In this document: positions 1 to 11,439 of the stretch, one piece after another
Position numbering within the stretch: position 1 is the stretch's first letter
How the letters are laid out: each line of letters opens with the position of its first letter
NCBI GenBank assembly: GCA_035772785.1
Contig: JAOCPU010000025.1
Coordinates: 186,001 to 250,000 of the forward strand
DNA from: Phlebiopsis flavidoalba
Lineage: Eukaryota > Basidiomycota > Agaricomycetes > Polyporales > Phanerochaetaceae
Reading direction: 5' to 3'
Length of the DNA: 64,000 bases
Notes under the pieces: generated by a model
Database searches by the model: none
Told to the model about the DNA's origin: nothing
What the model saw: only the letters and a program-made list of their open reading frames with translations
Translations under genes and position numbers: made by a program

Positions 1-99
1 CGTCACAGCACCGACCTAATCAAGTCGGCGTACGAAGACGGAACGATAGCGACGGGAGCTCCATGGCTTGGTCATGGCGGCGAGTGGCGGCGTGGCGGC

Positions 100-482
100 A
101 AGGCGAGAACGGGGAGGGGGACGATGGCGGCGAGGGGTCACGGCGACGGCGACGGGGGCCCGCGCGCAAGTGGTAGACGCGCGTTGTGCGAAGGCGGGAC
201 GATGGCGCCGAGCGGCGGCGGCGAGAGCTTCATGGATGGGCGCGGGACGGAGGCAATGGCGGCTCACCTTCCGCCCGAGAACGAGGAGGGTATGATGGCG
301 GCGAGGGTCACGGCGGTGCCTCGTCGCGGCGCGTGCGAAGGCGGGGACGATGGCACCGAGCGGCGGCGGCGAGAGCTTCATGGGCGGGGAGGAGGCCAAT
401 GGCGGGCGAGAACGGGGAGGGAATGATGGCGGCGAGGGTCACGGCGACTGCGACGGCGGCCCGCGCGCAAGTGTTTAGGCGC
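100..482. repeat. GC-rich imperfect tandem repeat
   Basis: Three copies of a unit reading gcgagaacggggaggg, then gatggcggcgagggtcacgg, start near 104, 276 and 406. A second unit (cgaaggcgg..gacgatgg, then gagcttcatg) occurs near 188 and 334. Spacing is about 130-170 bp. Open frames exist in several frames and on both strands here, as expected for stop-poor GC-rich repeat DNA, so none is taken as a gene. A degenerate minisatellite is the simplest reading. Confidence 0.7.
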
Positions 483-1100
483 CTTGGTCGGGGAAGCGTG
501 CAGAGGGCGGCTGAACGCCCCCCCCCTGAGCTTCGCCCTCCACCGTCGCCGTCTGGCTCTTCGTCGTGCGTGTGCGTCGTGCGTCGCCGCTGCCGTCTCT
601 CCCTGCCATGTCGAGCCCCATCTCTTATGCACCGACTTGTTTAGGTCCGGTGGTGTAGCGGCGTCCCTGTTTCAGACTCCCCCCCCCCCGTCCCAGTGTC
701 ACCGTCGTCGTCAAGTCCCCCCCTCGTCATTCGTCGCCACGTTGTCGCCCTGGACGTCTGTGCCGCCGCCGCTGTCGCCGTCGCACCGCCTCTTTTTCGC
801 TCACGGGCCGGTGTGTCCCGCCGTTCGCCTGGACCTCTCCTCTCCGCCTTGGCTCACCGCCTTGCTTGGCGTTCTCGCCGTCGCCCAAGCCTTGCGGTGC
901 GCCTCACGCCCTTGCCCTGGGCGTGCCCGCGTGCGCCTCGTCGTCTCCTTCACTGCTTCGCGGTGGTTGTGCTTCTCGAACAGACCTGTGACCCTCGCCT
1001 CTGACCGTCCTGCCGCCCCGCGCCCGCCGCCGCCGCCTGCGCCCACCGTTCAACGCCAGGTCACCGTGCATCCCAGCGCCCGCTCTTCCTGGTGAGCCTC
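483..1100. other. C/T-rich low-complexity stretch, no gene seen
   Basis: The plus strand is strongly pyrimidine-rich, with C runs near 520 and 680 and many CCGTCG and CGCCG triplets. Long open frames overlap on both strands and in several frames. That pattern reflects composition, not selection. Their translations are Arg/Pro/Ser/Ala-rich and resemble no family I know. Confidence 0.5.
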
Positions 1101-2055
1101 CGGCGTTTGGTTTGTTTTTTTCGACGACATGTTTCGTGTCGGTGGTGCTGTGGTGTGGGCAGACCATCGCGGGTCCTCTGGTGGTGGTATGCGGGTGGTA
1201 TCTAGAGGGGTGGGGATTCGATGAACGGGGCTGCTTGGTCGCTCGGTATAAGGTGTGTGTGACACATTCTCATGCAGGGGCGGACGTTGAACTGGTAGAA
1301 CCTACCGCAATCTCAGGTCGTGTACGCGGAGGCCCAACAGACCAAGGTATGTCCACTAGGTTGCGTGCCTATCACCCTCGCCTCCGAGGCCTTGCCATGT
1401 GCACAAGCGGATTCCGAAGACACCTGGGACTGAAGACTGGCCCCATTCGATTCGATGGCGTGTGCAGCGCAAGAGGCCCGCTTGGGATCCCGAACCCCGA
1501 GTAAGAGCAGCCGTGCGCAAGGCATAACGCTCATTCGCGCGTTCAGACTGACCGCTGCTGAGCTGACCGGGTCGGTAGGGGGGGGGGGGGCTGTGGGAGG
1601 AGCCCCTGTGCATTGGGAGTATAGGCATGTGCGTAAGTAATCATCTGGTGCAGACGCCTATACGCACAGATTAATCCGTTCAGTTTTGGTCTGAGCAGAT
1701 TAATCTGAACGGGCCAGGCTGAACAGATTTGATCTGCAGCTTCAAGGCGCGGACATGTCCCTTGTCCAATATTGGATACAAGCAAACACATTGCAAGCCT
1801 CCGTGGGCCAGTCGGTCAAGTACTCTCCCATATCGCTGCGCGCGTGGGGAGTTCAAACCCGTGAGCATCCTTTTTTAAAAGATGTTTTCACGATAGACGC
1901 TCAGACAAAAAAAATTATATTCCAATTAGGCGCCTGGGTGAATTTAATTTTTAGAATAGGCGCCTGGGCGAATAAATCTACCCCCAGGTAATAGCTCGGG
2001 GGGGGATAAATTTGGTCAACCCCTACTATAGACAGCGACACACACACTGCTCGAG
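1101..2055. other. Intergenic, no gene supported
   Basis: Contains a G10 run near 1580 and three related cagattaat/cagatttgat motifs at about 1660-1735 that form small palindromes. Two near-identical pieces, taggcgcctgggtgaat and taggcgcctgggcgaat, occur at about 1927 and 1958. No ORF here resembles a known protein. Confidence 0.4.
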
Positions 2056-2114
2056 TATTTAAGCCTTCTCCCCGTCGCGCTGTTCCCCCAGCCCTCCATC
2101 CACTTGCTTCCATG
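2056..2114 (+). promoter_or_regulatory. Possible core promoter and start codon
   Basis: A TATA-like tatttaag at 2056-2063 is followed by about 45 bases of C/T-rich sequence and an ATG at 2112 in a reasonable context. The downstream frame starts MSSCGAPFVNTPSKRT but closes after about 33 codons, unless an intron or indel intervenes. It may be the 5' end of a lost gene. The arrangement is visible; promoter function is inference. Confidence 0.25.
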
Positions 2115-2558
2115 TCTTCGTGTGGGGCTCCTTTTGTAAATACTCCTTCAAAGCGGACCGTGGTACGTACAGCAGTCACATGCGTACTATCACCAGTACG
2201 TCGGACACAGTGAGGGGGCTCCGGGGGCCTATGGCGCTACCGCCTCTTGCAAGCTGTGTGGACCCGTTTTTCCAACAGGCCAGGGACAAAAGCCTACGGG
2301 GAAGAATCCTAGGCCCCCCTGGTCCGGGATCCAGAGCGATGGTCGCAGCAGAGCGCTTGGGGTCAGTTGGCGATTTTGTGCCCCTATCCCTAGTGGCTTG
2401 CAAGACACTTTTGGTAGAGCGTTTCTGTTCGCCATCCTCAAGCGTGGACCCGTTGTGTTCGAGAGTTGGGGAGTGGTGGGCGACGATGGGGCACGGCGTG
2501 GAGGCTCGGCACTCCGCCCACCATCGTGGGGACGAGAACCTGGGAGCTGAGTACACGT

Positions 2559-3098
2559 AGGAGGACCCCTGACAATAGGGGAGGAACCCATCCCGAAGCA
2601 TTTTTCAAAACCGTCCCAGATATACGGACGGAAACCAGCTTCGCTGCGACTTGGGCCAGATATTGTACGGATTTTCGACGGGCGTCCGGCCTGCGGCTGG
2701 ACCAATCTACGGACTTTGGCGACGGGTTGTCAGTACCACCTTTACTTACCCCTATCACTAATTTACTTACTCCCATCACCAATTTTCTTACCCATCAGCG
2801 CGCGCGATGAGGCCTCGCATTGCGCTGCTCCAATATGGTTCCAATTCCTTCAAAGTCAGATGAAGAACCGCAACACTTCTCCCAGCTCATATTCGGCCCA
2901 CGTCCGACGACCTGAGTGCCATACGGACTTGGGGTCGGCCTCCGCCCAGGGCCAGCCATGCGTATACGGACGGACGGGTTGGCATCCGGACCAAAATTTG
3001 GCCTCCGTATGCGGATGAGGCGACTGCTGGCGGGGCCTGCGGCCGCCAAATTTATACGGACGCCGGGATGGGGTTCCCCCCCTATTGTCAGGGGTCCT
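2559..3098. mobile_element. hAT-like MITE, 540 bp, with 8-bp target duplication
   Basis: Inverted termini share AGGACCCCTGACAATAGGGG and a following GGAACCC..ATCCCG block: left arm about 2562-2595, right arm about 3064-3098. The element is flanked by an exact 8-bp direct repeat GTACACGT at 2551-2558 and 3099-3106. An 8-bp target duplication is the hallmark of hAT transposons. The interior repeats a TACGGAC motif near 2622, 2708, 2922, 2962 and 3053, like subterminal transposase-binding repeats. There is no coding capacity, so it is nonautonomous. The left end carries three extra bases (AGG) that may be an indel. Superfamily is assigned from duplication length, not homology. Confidence 0.85.
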
Positions 3099-3106
3099 GT
3101 ACACGT

Positions 3107-4730
3107 TCGTCTTAGTTCGGGACAAGATTGCAGGTGCGTTCGTTTCCTTGGCGAGAGTGCTCTAGCGGGCTAACTTCTTCCTCACAGCGAGGCAAGATTG
3201 GGGGGCGAAAAACCACGCTACGGCAGTTCTGAATGCTCGTTCCAGCTCCGTTGACCTCAAAAGCAAGCACAGGGTAATGAGGCGTTCCAAGACCATCGTA
3301 TCCCAACACCGCCATCATAAAGCGCAAAGGAAGGTAGGTGGTTTCTTTCCTCAGGGGAAGGGTCATCGGTCGTCGTTCTTTGTAGACGGCTGTTCCTGCG
3401 CAGGCCTCTTCGCGGCCCCTGGGACTAGTACCCTCAAGGATTGCTATCCTGAGGAGAAGCCAACATGCGCTAAAACATAGTAAGAGTAGTCAGACAATTG
3501 GCATAGGTAGCGCTAACCACCGGAGCGATGTAGTTAGATCGACCGTGCTAGCAGCTCGTAATAGATTTTTTTTCGACGCAGTCACGTTGTCACGGCCTTT
3601 GGAAATTTCACAAGCTCAGCCCCAAAAGTGCATGGCGTCCATCCTCCTACGCACTCAACAAGCAAAGGGGATGGTCCTTGAGAATGCGCTCATTGCAGCG
3701 AGTAGAGGCATCTCAGCGCGACTCAGAGTCTGTCTATTGTTTAGTGGCCGTGTTAGGATCGAAAGCCCTCGCAAAACAAGGACAAAGGAAAGACGCGCAA
3801 TGATGATGTCTTTAGCTCTCTTTACACTATTCTGCTCCCAACTCGAACTCAATTTACTCAGGATTGTAGTGAATCACCGCCCCATCGGTAGATGACTAGG
3901 GTCTGATCTTTCTATCTTGTGTGCCACAATCATTGGGGAAGTGGCCGCAAGCGAGCAAGGTCATGTCGCATCGTTGCCAGGTGTGTTCTTGGGTTTACAT
4001 GCTTTCTCTGACCCCTTGCCTAATAGTCGTTCTAGTCGTGTTTGGCTTCCGAGTGGCAAGGTCAGCGTCCCTATAATCGCCCGGCTATACAAGAGTCCAC
4101 GCGCGTATGCGTCGCTTCGACACTCGCTCGCATTCTCCTGGTCGTCCTAGCCCCCAAACCTCCTCTTCTACCCGTTTTTTCTCGCGCAACAAGCCTCATG
4201 CTCGACGCCATCAAATCGAGGGGGCTAACCATCTCGCTTGAATAACGCGTCTCCCGGACACTCTAAAGCCTTGGGATTTCGCGCCCGTTGACGTCCTGGT
4301 CGTTGGCTGTAGTGGCTAAATCCCCTATGAAGTGGATACTGCGCAAGATCTCGCTCTTTCCTTTGATATGCGCGCACGTTCGGTGGAAGATTGACCCGAA
4401 GCCGCCAGATTGAGACCTGTCTGGTTGTGCTGACCAGTCACAATGTGAGTGCATGCGTAATCAGCAATACTGCTTTCTTCCCTCTGACTTTCGATGAGTG
4501 CGTATTTCAACGCCTTTGAGGGTGGCAATTAGTAAAGGAGTGTGTCGTATTCCCCTCCCGGCTGGCCGTAGGGTATTCAGTCGCTACGGAGAACGACGGC
4601 TACACTCACACTGTACTTTACTATGGGTATTGTTCAACAGGTATGATGATACTCGTACAGCCGGCGATAGGAAAACTAATCTGTTCTCAGACGATCTTGT
4701 GCAAGCATCATACACCATATTTTTTCCACG
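3107..4730. other. Unassigned region with scattered short ORFs
   Basis: The most protein-like piece is on the minus strand at about 3112-3480. It is open through EEACAGTAVYKERR and TTYLPLRFMMAVLGYDGLG and is faintly reminiscent of the RNase H part of a retroelement, but no catalytic signature can be confirmed. The rest (3500-4730) has short ORFs on both strands with no recognisable motif. I see no confident gene. Confidence 0.3.
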
Positions 4731-4734
4731 AAAG

Positions 4735-5472
4735 TTAAATCACCTTGCAAGTACAGCCACAGCTCAAATTACAATTCCAAGACGTGAAAAGCTCAACAGC
4801 ACTCAGTCTTCGAGTTTCATCCCCGTTACCAGCGACCGCGACTTCGCTCTTGCTAATCCCACCACCGTTTCCGCTCTGCCCTCCTCCAGTCACGATCCCA
4901 AAGCCGAGTGTTGACGACAGACCCGCCGCCCTTCGCGGCGCCCGAGTTGCCAGACACCGCGTACCTTCCACTCCCGCCATTGCCAAATGCACTGCCAGCA
5001 CCCCCAGTCCCCCCGACCGCACTCCGCTGAAGCTGATCTCGCCATTCCCACCCTTCGACGAGTTGTAGCTGAAGATGCCCGCACCCGAGCACAGATCGGC
5101 TATTCACGTTGTCCGAGATCCCGCTCTGTGCCTTCCCGCCGCTACCTCCACTGCCGAATCCAAAGTAGCTCGCAGAGCCACCGTCGCCGGCGTACGCATT
5201 ACTGGAGGACAAGAAGCCGCCGCAGTGCCTCCTTTGGCTGTGCAAGATATACGTGTGGGGAGGGAGGGCTGACTTACAAAAGCCGGTGGAGACGCGCCAG
5301 CCGGATCTCTTAATGTTGACAACAGAGCCGCCGTTGACGTCGTCAGAGTGGCCGGAAACGACGCTGCTGCCGCTACCGCCGTTGCCGGTGGGGAAAGTGA
5401 AGCTGGGCGTGGCCGGCGGCGGTAATGGCGACAGCGAGGAGAGCGAAGCCCTGTGAAAGTGGAGGCGCGCAT
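4735..5472 (-). CDS. Glycine-rich small secreted protein with internal repeats
   Basis: The minus strand opens at an ATG at 5472 and, after a one-base shift, encodes a hydrophobic leader GFALLAVAITAAGHAQ typical of a signal peptide cut after Ala-Gln. At least three Gly/Ser/Asn-rich blocks follow. They have the form GNGGSG..VVSG.S....GGSVVN and include GNGGSGRYAVSGNSG and GSGGSGGKAQSGISDN. A GT..AG intron lies near 5245-5285. The C terminus is cysteine-bearing (LSCGCTCKVI) and ends at 4735. Several frame changes are needed to read all blocks. Gly-rich secreted proteins of this kind are common in Agaricomycetes and may be cell-wall or surface proteins; that role is inference. Confidence 0.55.
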
Positions 5473-5479
5473 TGTGATG

Positions 5480-7670
5480 AATAACGAAGGTAGAAGAGCG
5501 TGGTGAGGCGGGTGGCTAGGAAAAGTCCGAGGTGAGACTTGCCTTTTCGTTGTCCAACATGGGAAGCTTGAATATGTTTGTAGTCTTGTCTTCTTTCTTC
5601 GCCGTCGACCTCAAATCTGGGAGACTTCCTTGCCCAGGACACCAATCCCCTCAACACGACTCAACCCACTTCTCCTCCTCCGAACGAAGAGCTAGAAGGC
5701 GTGGCCTGCCTATCTCGCCCAGTGTGTCTTTGTCGGGCGTCATAGGGGTCCACGATCGATCGCGATCGGCGTGCCTCCCCCTAGGTACGTGTTTGTTCGC
5801 CTGTCCCACGTTGACAACTTTCAATCATGCTTAAATATATCACTCAGAAATTGGCCAGCGCAGGTTCTGGGGCTGACATGTGTCTTTCTAAAACGTGCGA
5901 ACGTTCACGTGAGGCGGTGCCCAGAGCTTTAGTTGTGCGGTTTCTTTCTCAGAGACGCGCGCGGGCCTCCTGATTGCATTCGCTCTAGTGAGCTTGAATA
6001 ATCATATGTGCACGGTGTTGCGCTGATTTTCACCGGTCAGCACGGTTTCTGAGGTACATTTCTCAGAACAACGACATTCCTGTCGTACGCTACCGGCACA
6101 TGAGTCGCGAGTAGCCGGGGAAAAAAAAATCAGGAAGACCCATAGGTTTCTCGACTCATAACAACAAAATGTTACACCCGTCGCAACTTTTCCCGCAGAT
6201 AATTATCCCGCTCACTGGCAGTTCTGAAACACAGAGTTATTTGACCGTCTTATCAACCTCCGAAGGGACTCCTCCGTGTTGGATTGTGTCAGATTTAGGT
6301 GCTCTTGGGGAGGTCATCGCTATACACTGTACAGAGCAGCACCTCTTATAACCTCTGGACAGGAGGAAGCGTGTGGGCCCATGAGGATGAGGGCCCGAAG
6401 ATCATGGGTGTGTCCGCGTTGGTTTCACTCTGTAGACTGCACATGAGATACAGATCAATGGTTTTCCTCTGATCTGACATCAATCTCGGAATTTTCAAGA
6501 ATTAGAAGGTTTGTGTAGTTATTTTTCTCTACTCAAGGTTAAACGCAAAAATGAAACTAGGTACAGGTCTTTGGTTCGGCGCAGCGCAGCAAAACTGACA
6601 CGCTGACAGGCATCCTATGCAGCCGTGAGTAATTTTACACGGCCATTGCTCGCGCGTCTTACGTGTGTCAAAGGCTATTGCGTATTGGGAAGGCTATGCT
6701 CATTGTCAACGCGCCTCGAATGCTTGAACGCAGCATTATTCGCTCGACGCAACAGAGGCGGCAAAGTTTTGGGACCTATGGTCAAGTCAGGTACTCACAT
6801 CGAGTCCTTTGTGGCGTCCAAGAGTCAATTACCGGCTCCTATGAGTCCTCTCTCTCGACCTCACCCAGCGAGCTTGAAAGCCACCAGGATGACATTCTTT
6901 ACCATGCATCGCGATGGCTGTCGGCAGGCACAGGTACTGTTTCAACACTGCCGCTCTGCGCCACAACATCTCGGGCGACTAAGTGGGACCCGCGTCCACG
7001 CTGTGTGAAAGATGAACTGTTCATCTGTTCCATATATTCATCACGTTCTCTTCGGCTGCGCAATAGTGTACTAGTAAAATGCATTGAAAACTGTTAAGTC
7101 TCAAGTAAGGACTTGCAGACCACATTTCTGCTGACAGAGCCAAGGCCGCAATTGATACAGGTTCTCACCATCTCACGAAGGCAGGGTATCATCACGGGCT
7201 ACACACAGCCGTGGACACCACGGTGCCTCTTCTACGTCGTCTCATGAGTCGTCCACGGCGTTTGTGCCTCACGCAAACCTCGAGGCATTGTCTTAGACTA
7301 CGTTCTTATAGCACTGCCAACGCTGAGCTGGGCGGAGTAGAACTTCACGCGTTGACATGCATTCCCAGAAGAACCTGCTTCTCCCCCACTCCTTCCAACC
7401 CCTCACCCCTGGCGGACACGATGTTTGTCAGCCACCCTGATCATGCTCAAAAAAGCTGCCCGAGGCACCTTTTTCAACCAAGGAAAGGCCAAGGTCACTT
7501 GTGATCGTTTGCTTGACCCGCGCAGGTCGAGGAAGTAGTTCTGTTCGCAGAGCAAACAAGCGCCATACACTCTGAGCTCGAGGGGTTTTTGCGGGGATGT
7601 TCACCAGATCATGACTCTGTTTATGACAAAGGTGGCGTTTTGACGGTCACTGTTTTGCTCAGCCTGCGAT
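5480..7670. other. No gene supported
   Basis: An AT-richer stretch with many unrelated short ORFs. A plus-strand stretch near 6880-6940 (DDILYHASRWLSAGTGT) vaguely recalls a P450 I-helix, but no ExxR or heme-Cys motif follows. I do not call a gene here. Confidence 0.35.
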
Positions 7671-7679
7671 GTCTCACTG

Positions 7680-8400
7680 ATGATCCAGTCATACGGATCT
7701 TTTCAGACTCGCATTGTGTGGATTGCTTGTCGTAAATCCAACTGCTTGAACCATCTCAAGAAATGCGACAACAAACAATCCGCGACGATATTTGCCGCGC
7801 CGCCGAAAGCAAGAGATAGCCGATCTGAATGCGGCACAACGACGAGAAGCCCCGACATGCCAAGAACGCATCTAATCCCTATGAACCCTCCGTCCGCCAT
7901 ATCCTTCCCTACCGATGCGGACGTCGCTTTTGCTGCAACGCGTAGTATTGATAACGTCATCGTTGTCGATCACCCACTTCTCTTCTTCACGATCGGACGC
8001 AGACAAGATTTCACCCTTCCCTCCATTACACCGGCAGTACCGGTAATCCGGACAGCACTTCATAACGCTTACCTCGTGGATGAGCTTCCAGTACCGTCAG
8101 CCACTGCGTCCAAGCCATTCGAAGGATTTCACGCTCGTTCTTTACCCTCTACCTCTTTCGACGCACAGCAAATGTCCTTCAAGGGAAATATTACAGTAGC
8201 ACACAGACGGCTATCTGCGAGTCTCCTTTGGAGGAAGTTCCTGTGCAAGTTTTTTCGACCGATCCTCGCAGGGACAACGTGGACCGGATGTCATCGGGAA
8301 TCTTATCTGTACAACACGAACGTTGGTAAGTTCGCCATATACATTGTTTTCACAAACGGACTATACGCAACGTCAATCTGTTAATCTTTTAGTCTGCCTT
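7680..8400 (+). pseudogene. hAT-type transposase remnant (BED-finger-like start)
   Basis: A 234-codon frame begins with SNCLNHLKKC, the C-terminal half of a BED-type zinc finger, which characterises hAT transposases. The expected upstream Cys pair (HCVDC) sits in another frame. About 150 codons on, the reading QMSFKGNI, then LCKFFRPILAG and, in the next frame, NVDRMSSGILS, follows the order of the hAT N-terminal region (LCKLFVA.., W.PG.., P.R..LSG.IL). A likely intron (gtaagt..ttag) lies at about 8325-8393. The catalytic core and the C-terminal dimerisation region are not visible. With only about 700 bp and frame breaks, it is a decayed or truncated copy. It is not linked by terminal repeats to the MITE at 2559. 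Confidence 0.4.
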
Positions 8401-8639
8401 TGACAATGTCCCAGCCGACGCTTTCTGGATTTGCAGACTACACTCTGTTCCACGGGGCTGGAAATCCATTTATTTACGAAAACCGGGTTCAGGTGGCTAG
8501 CCCGCGCTTTCCGGGTCAAAAACACATGCTCGATTGGTATTGGCTTTCCTATCAGTCTCTTCGACCAGATGCGGGTCCAGGCGCTGGGACATGACGTAGA
8601 GGACACAAATCACTCAATTTTCTAACAAGTTCGAGCCCG

Positions 8640-9180
8640 CGCACCCCTCTGCCCACTGTGTATCTTCAACAGGATACATCGCCCTCAATACTCTGGAAAT
8701 TCCACATTTCCCCAGATGCTTATGTCCCACATTACGACGCCCAATGGTGATGATACGGACCTCATCTTTAATTATCACGTTCCAAAATTAGTCCGCTGTG
8801 GCAGCCTTGGAAGGTGTCAGCCAGTCTCAGTCCTCTCAAGACCCAATCATAAAAAGAGCCTACAAGTAACTCTAGGGTCAAAATTTTAATCTATGTAGTA
8901 CTATGCCACTTGTCCAAGCCCTTTCCATCGATCTAGCGGGTCTGAGTACTTAAAATTGGTAGAGTAGCTTTTAGCCGATGTATCACCTAGAGCCGAGGAA
9001 AAAAAGTATCAGTAGTAGTAGTCATTCCAGTATTGTTTCCTCGAGATAAGAGTAGTTAGCAATAGTAGCATTAGCTAGAATAGTAGCAATTCGAGCAGCA
9101 TTAGGTCAGTAGCAACAAGTAATAGCGACAAACACGGTGATGAAATAATGGTCGGCTTGGAATCTAGTAGGTGTACCGTA
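8640..9180. other. Intergenic with degenerate TAG-triplet tract
   Basis: From about 9005 to 9130 the plus strand is built from imperfect agt, agc and tag triplets, a decayed trinucleotide microsatellite. No gene is supported in the rest. Confidence 0.5.
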
Positions 9181-9482
9181 TCTCATACGATTGAGGCCTG
9201 AAAAACATAGAGGAAACATTGGGTCGCTAACGATCTATGCCGATTCATATAGAAGCATACTATCAAAGTCGAGAACTCGAGCGCAAGCTTCGAAGCCTGA
9301 AGCCACGGGCGGCGCCGGCCCGGTCCGATTCACGAGCGTGATTGTCACGGTCGCCAAAACAAACGGACTGTCACGGGGTGTGACCCACAACGTGTCGGCA
9401 TTGACGCGTCCACGGTGTGTCCTTAATTGCGACTTCGTTCCCGAGCGTTTTCTCAGCCCCAATCCCCGACATCCACACAAGG

Positions 9483-11264
9483 ATGGGAGACATCGATATT
9501 GATGTGGTCAAAACCGAGACCAAGCACATAGTGCGCCAGGCGGCTCGAGATGGGACTCTCCAGTGAGTCTGACATCGACGCGTCGCGTGCCGAATTGCGC
9601 TCACCGGTCGGAAGTGAACTCACTCCACGAATCATTCGTCAAAGTATTGAGAAGCGGCTTGGACTGGATGAGGGGTTGCTAGACGCGAAACAATGTAAGA
9701 CTCGGCAGTGAAAGTCGCGACTGCGGAGGCCATGGTGAGTTTCGTTCGACACGGGCTATAGCCTCTATGAACGACGAATATACCATAAGGAAGAGAACGA
9801 TAACGAGGCGGAAGATAACAAAGAGGAGAGACAAGCTATTCTCGTCGATGAGCAGCCCAAAAAGGCTCAGAAACGAAAGTCCGAGGCATCATCATCATCC
9901 TCAACCAAGAAGAAACCGCGCACCGCGAAAGCTGACAAGCATGTGTCGGAAACGGTGGCAAAACCGAGGGAAGGGTCGAGCAAGAATAAAGGTCAGAGAC
10001 CAGTGCGCTCTGCGGTACGTCGATTATACCTTGGCTTCCAGATTAAGTCCTCACACGCACACCAGTCGGTTGTCCCTTCCTCAGACGAGGAAGATGGCGA
10101 TATGATACGCCCAAGTAACTCGGAAAACTTAACTATGAATGGCCCAACGCTAGAACGAAGTGAGCTGGAATCTCGACTCTCCTTGAATCACTATACTCAT
10201 GCACGCTTTTGCGAGCCCAGAGCGTTCGAATGGATACTTTGGCGCTCAAGGGCCCTTCAAGCGAGCGTAACTCTCCTGGTACGCCCACTGAGGCTACAAA
10301 GTAGACTGTCTAATTTGGATTATTTATGAACACAGAAATGAGTGAGGGCACGTCCGACAAGGTATGAAAGGTGATTATACTGCTCGGCTCACCGTTTGAA
10401 CCCGCGGTCATCAGGATGTGGAACTTCAAGGACGAGCAGCCTGCGCGTGTTCCGAAAAAGACAAAGGTGTGGGCACTCGAGTATCATCAGCAATTTTCCA
10501 AGTCCAACGAGAACTAACGTTGGTATCTCTAGGGATCTGAGGAGGTGCGTGTGAGGAAGCGGACGCCGTGCGCTCCAGCTGTTCAAGATCGAATGTAGAA
10601 ATCATCTACAGGGCGGTAAGAGAAGCGCAAAAAAGTCTTCCGAAGAATCTCCCGAGGACCAGGAAGTCAAACGCTTGAAGGTCAATGTTCATTTGTCATT
10701 ACATCGCCCTCCGTTCTCACACCCCTCCCGTCCGTCCGACCATCAGTCGTTCATCACGGCATGCGGATCAATCCGCAAAGTGTGGAGTAAGGAGTTCAAA
10801 GATATCCTAGACGACAAGTCTGCGCAGATGCGCCGACTCAGGGCGATCCTGGCGCCGACCTTGGGATGACAGGGCGGGCTGAGCATGGAGAAGGCAAAGG
10901 CCACCCGCGCTAAACGCGAGCTTGCACAGGAACTCCCCGGTGTGTTCTGATTTCCAGATATCCATCTATCATGGTCGGCCTCGGCTCACATGTCCTTGTA
11001 GAGGACGTCCAAAGCTTTTTTCGAGAAGGCCGTACCCCGTTTGTGAACGGGGCGACCCAAATCCAGGCCGTCAGCTGCCCGCGGTCGCCCCAACGCTGCC
11101 GACGAATCGGACGACGAGGCCGTGCGTGGCCCAGTCAAGGTCCGTGTGATTGTAGTCGCCCTGTCAATCCGTGGGTAAGCTCACCCCAAAACTCTTTTAT
11201 ATAGCGTGGGAACGCACGTACAAGTATCATGGCCTTCCTCGGTGACCAGAGTGACGATGATTGA
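9483..11264 (+). CDS. DEK_C-domain nuclear/chromatin protein
   Basis: Starts at the ATG at 9483 (MGDIDIDVVKTETKHIVRQA). After a frame change comes a DEK_C-like helical block, SELTPRIIRQSIEKRLGLD, then LLDAKQ. An acidic/basic Ser/Lys-rich middle follows (EEERQAILVDEQPKKAQKRK, then SSSSSTKKKPR). A second conserved block follows an intron near 10680-10745: SFITACG..RKVWSKEFKD, then AQMRRLRAIL and TGR. Its tail is Arg/Ser-rich and ends MAFLGDQSDDD at 11264. Introns lie near 10017-10066 and 10945-11000. DEK_C domains bind DNA; fungal proteins of this layout are nuclear transcription/chromatin factors related to UAF30-type proteins. Exact role is unknown. At least three one-base shifts are needed. 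Confidence 0.6.
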
Positions 11265-11439
11265 GGTAGCCACGATGGAACTGAATAGTTGGTACGTTCG
11301 TCTATACTATGCGAGAATTTAATGGCGAGGCAGGTTTCCGCTATCTTTTATAACACGGTTCCGGACCACGTCGAATTCAATAGCACACGCTCATCATGCA
11401 TCACCCCTCACATAAATCCAAATAGCATTTGATAACTAA

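Noticed and set aside
16..1265. Overlapping ORFs of 60-200 codons on both strands
   Set aside because: They lie in GC-rich repeat and C/T-rich DNA, overlap in several frames, and show only Arg/Ala/Pro/Ser composition.
3112..3480. Retroelement RNase H fragment on the minus strand
   Set aside because: The resemblance is vague, no catalytic Asp/Glu pattern can be placed, and no reverse transcriptase motif is nearby.
6850..7010. Possible cytochrome P450 I-helix
   Set aside because: One loose match only; no ExxR, PERF or heme-binding Cys motif follows within a plausible distance.
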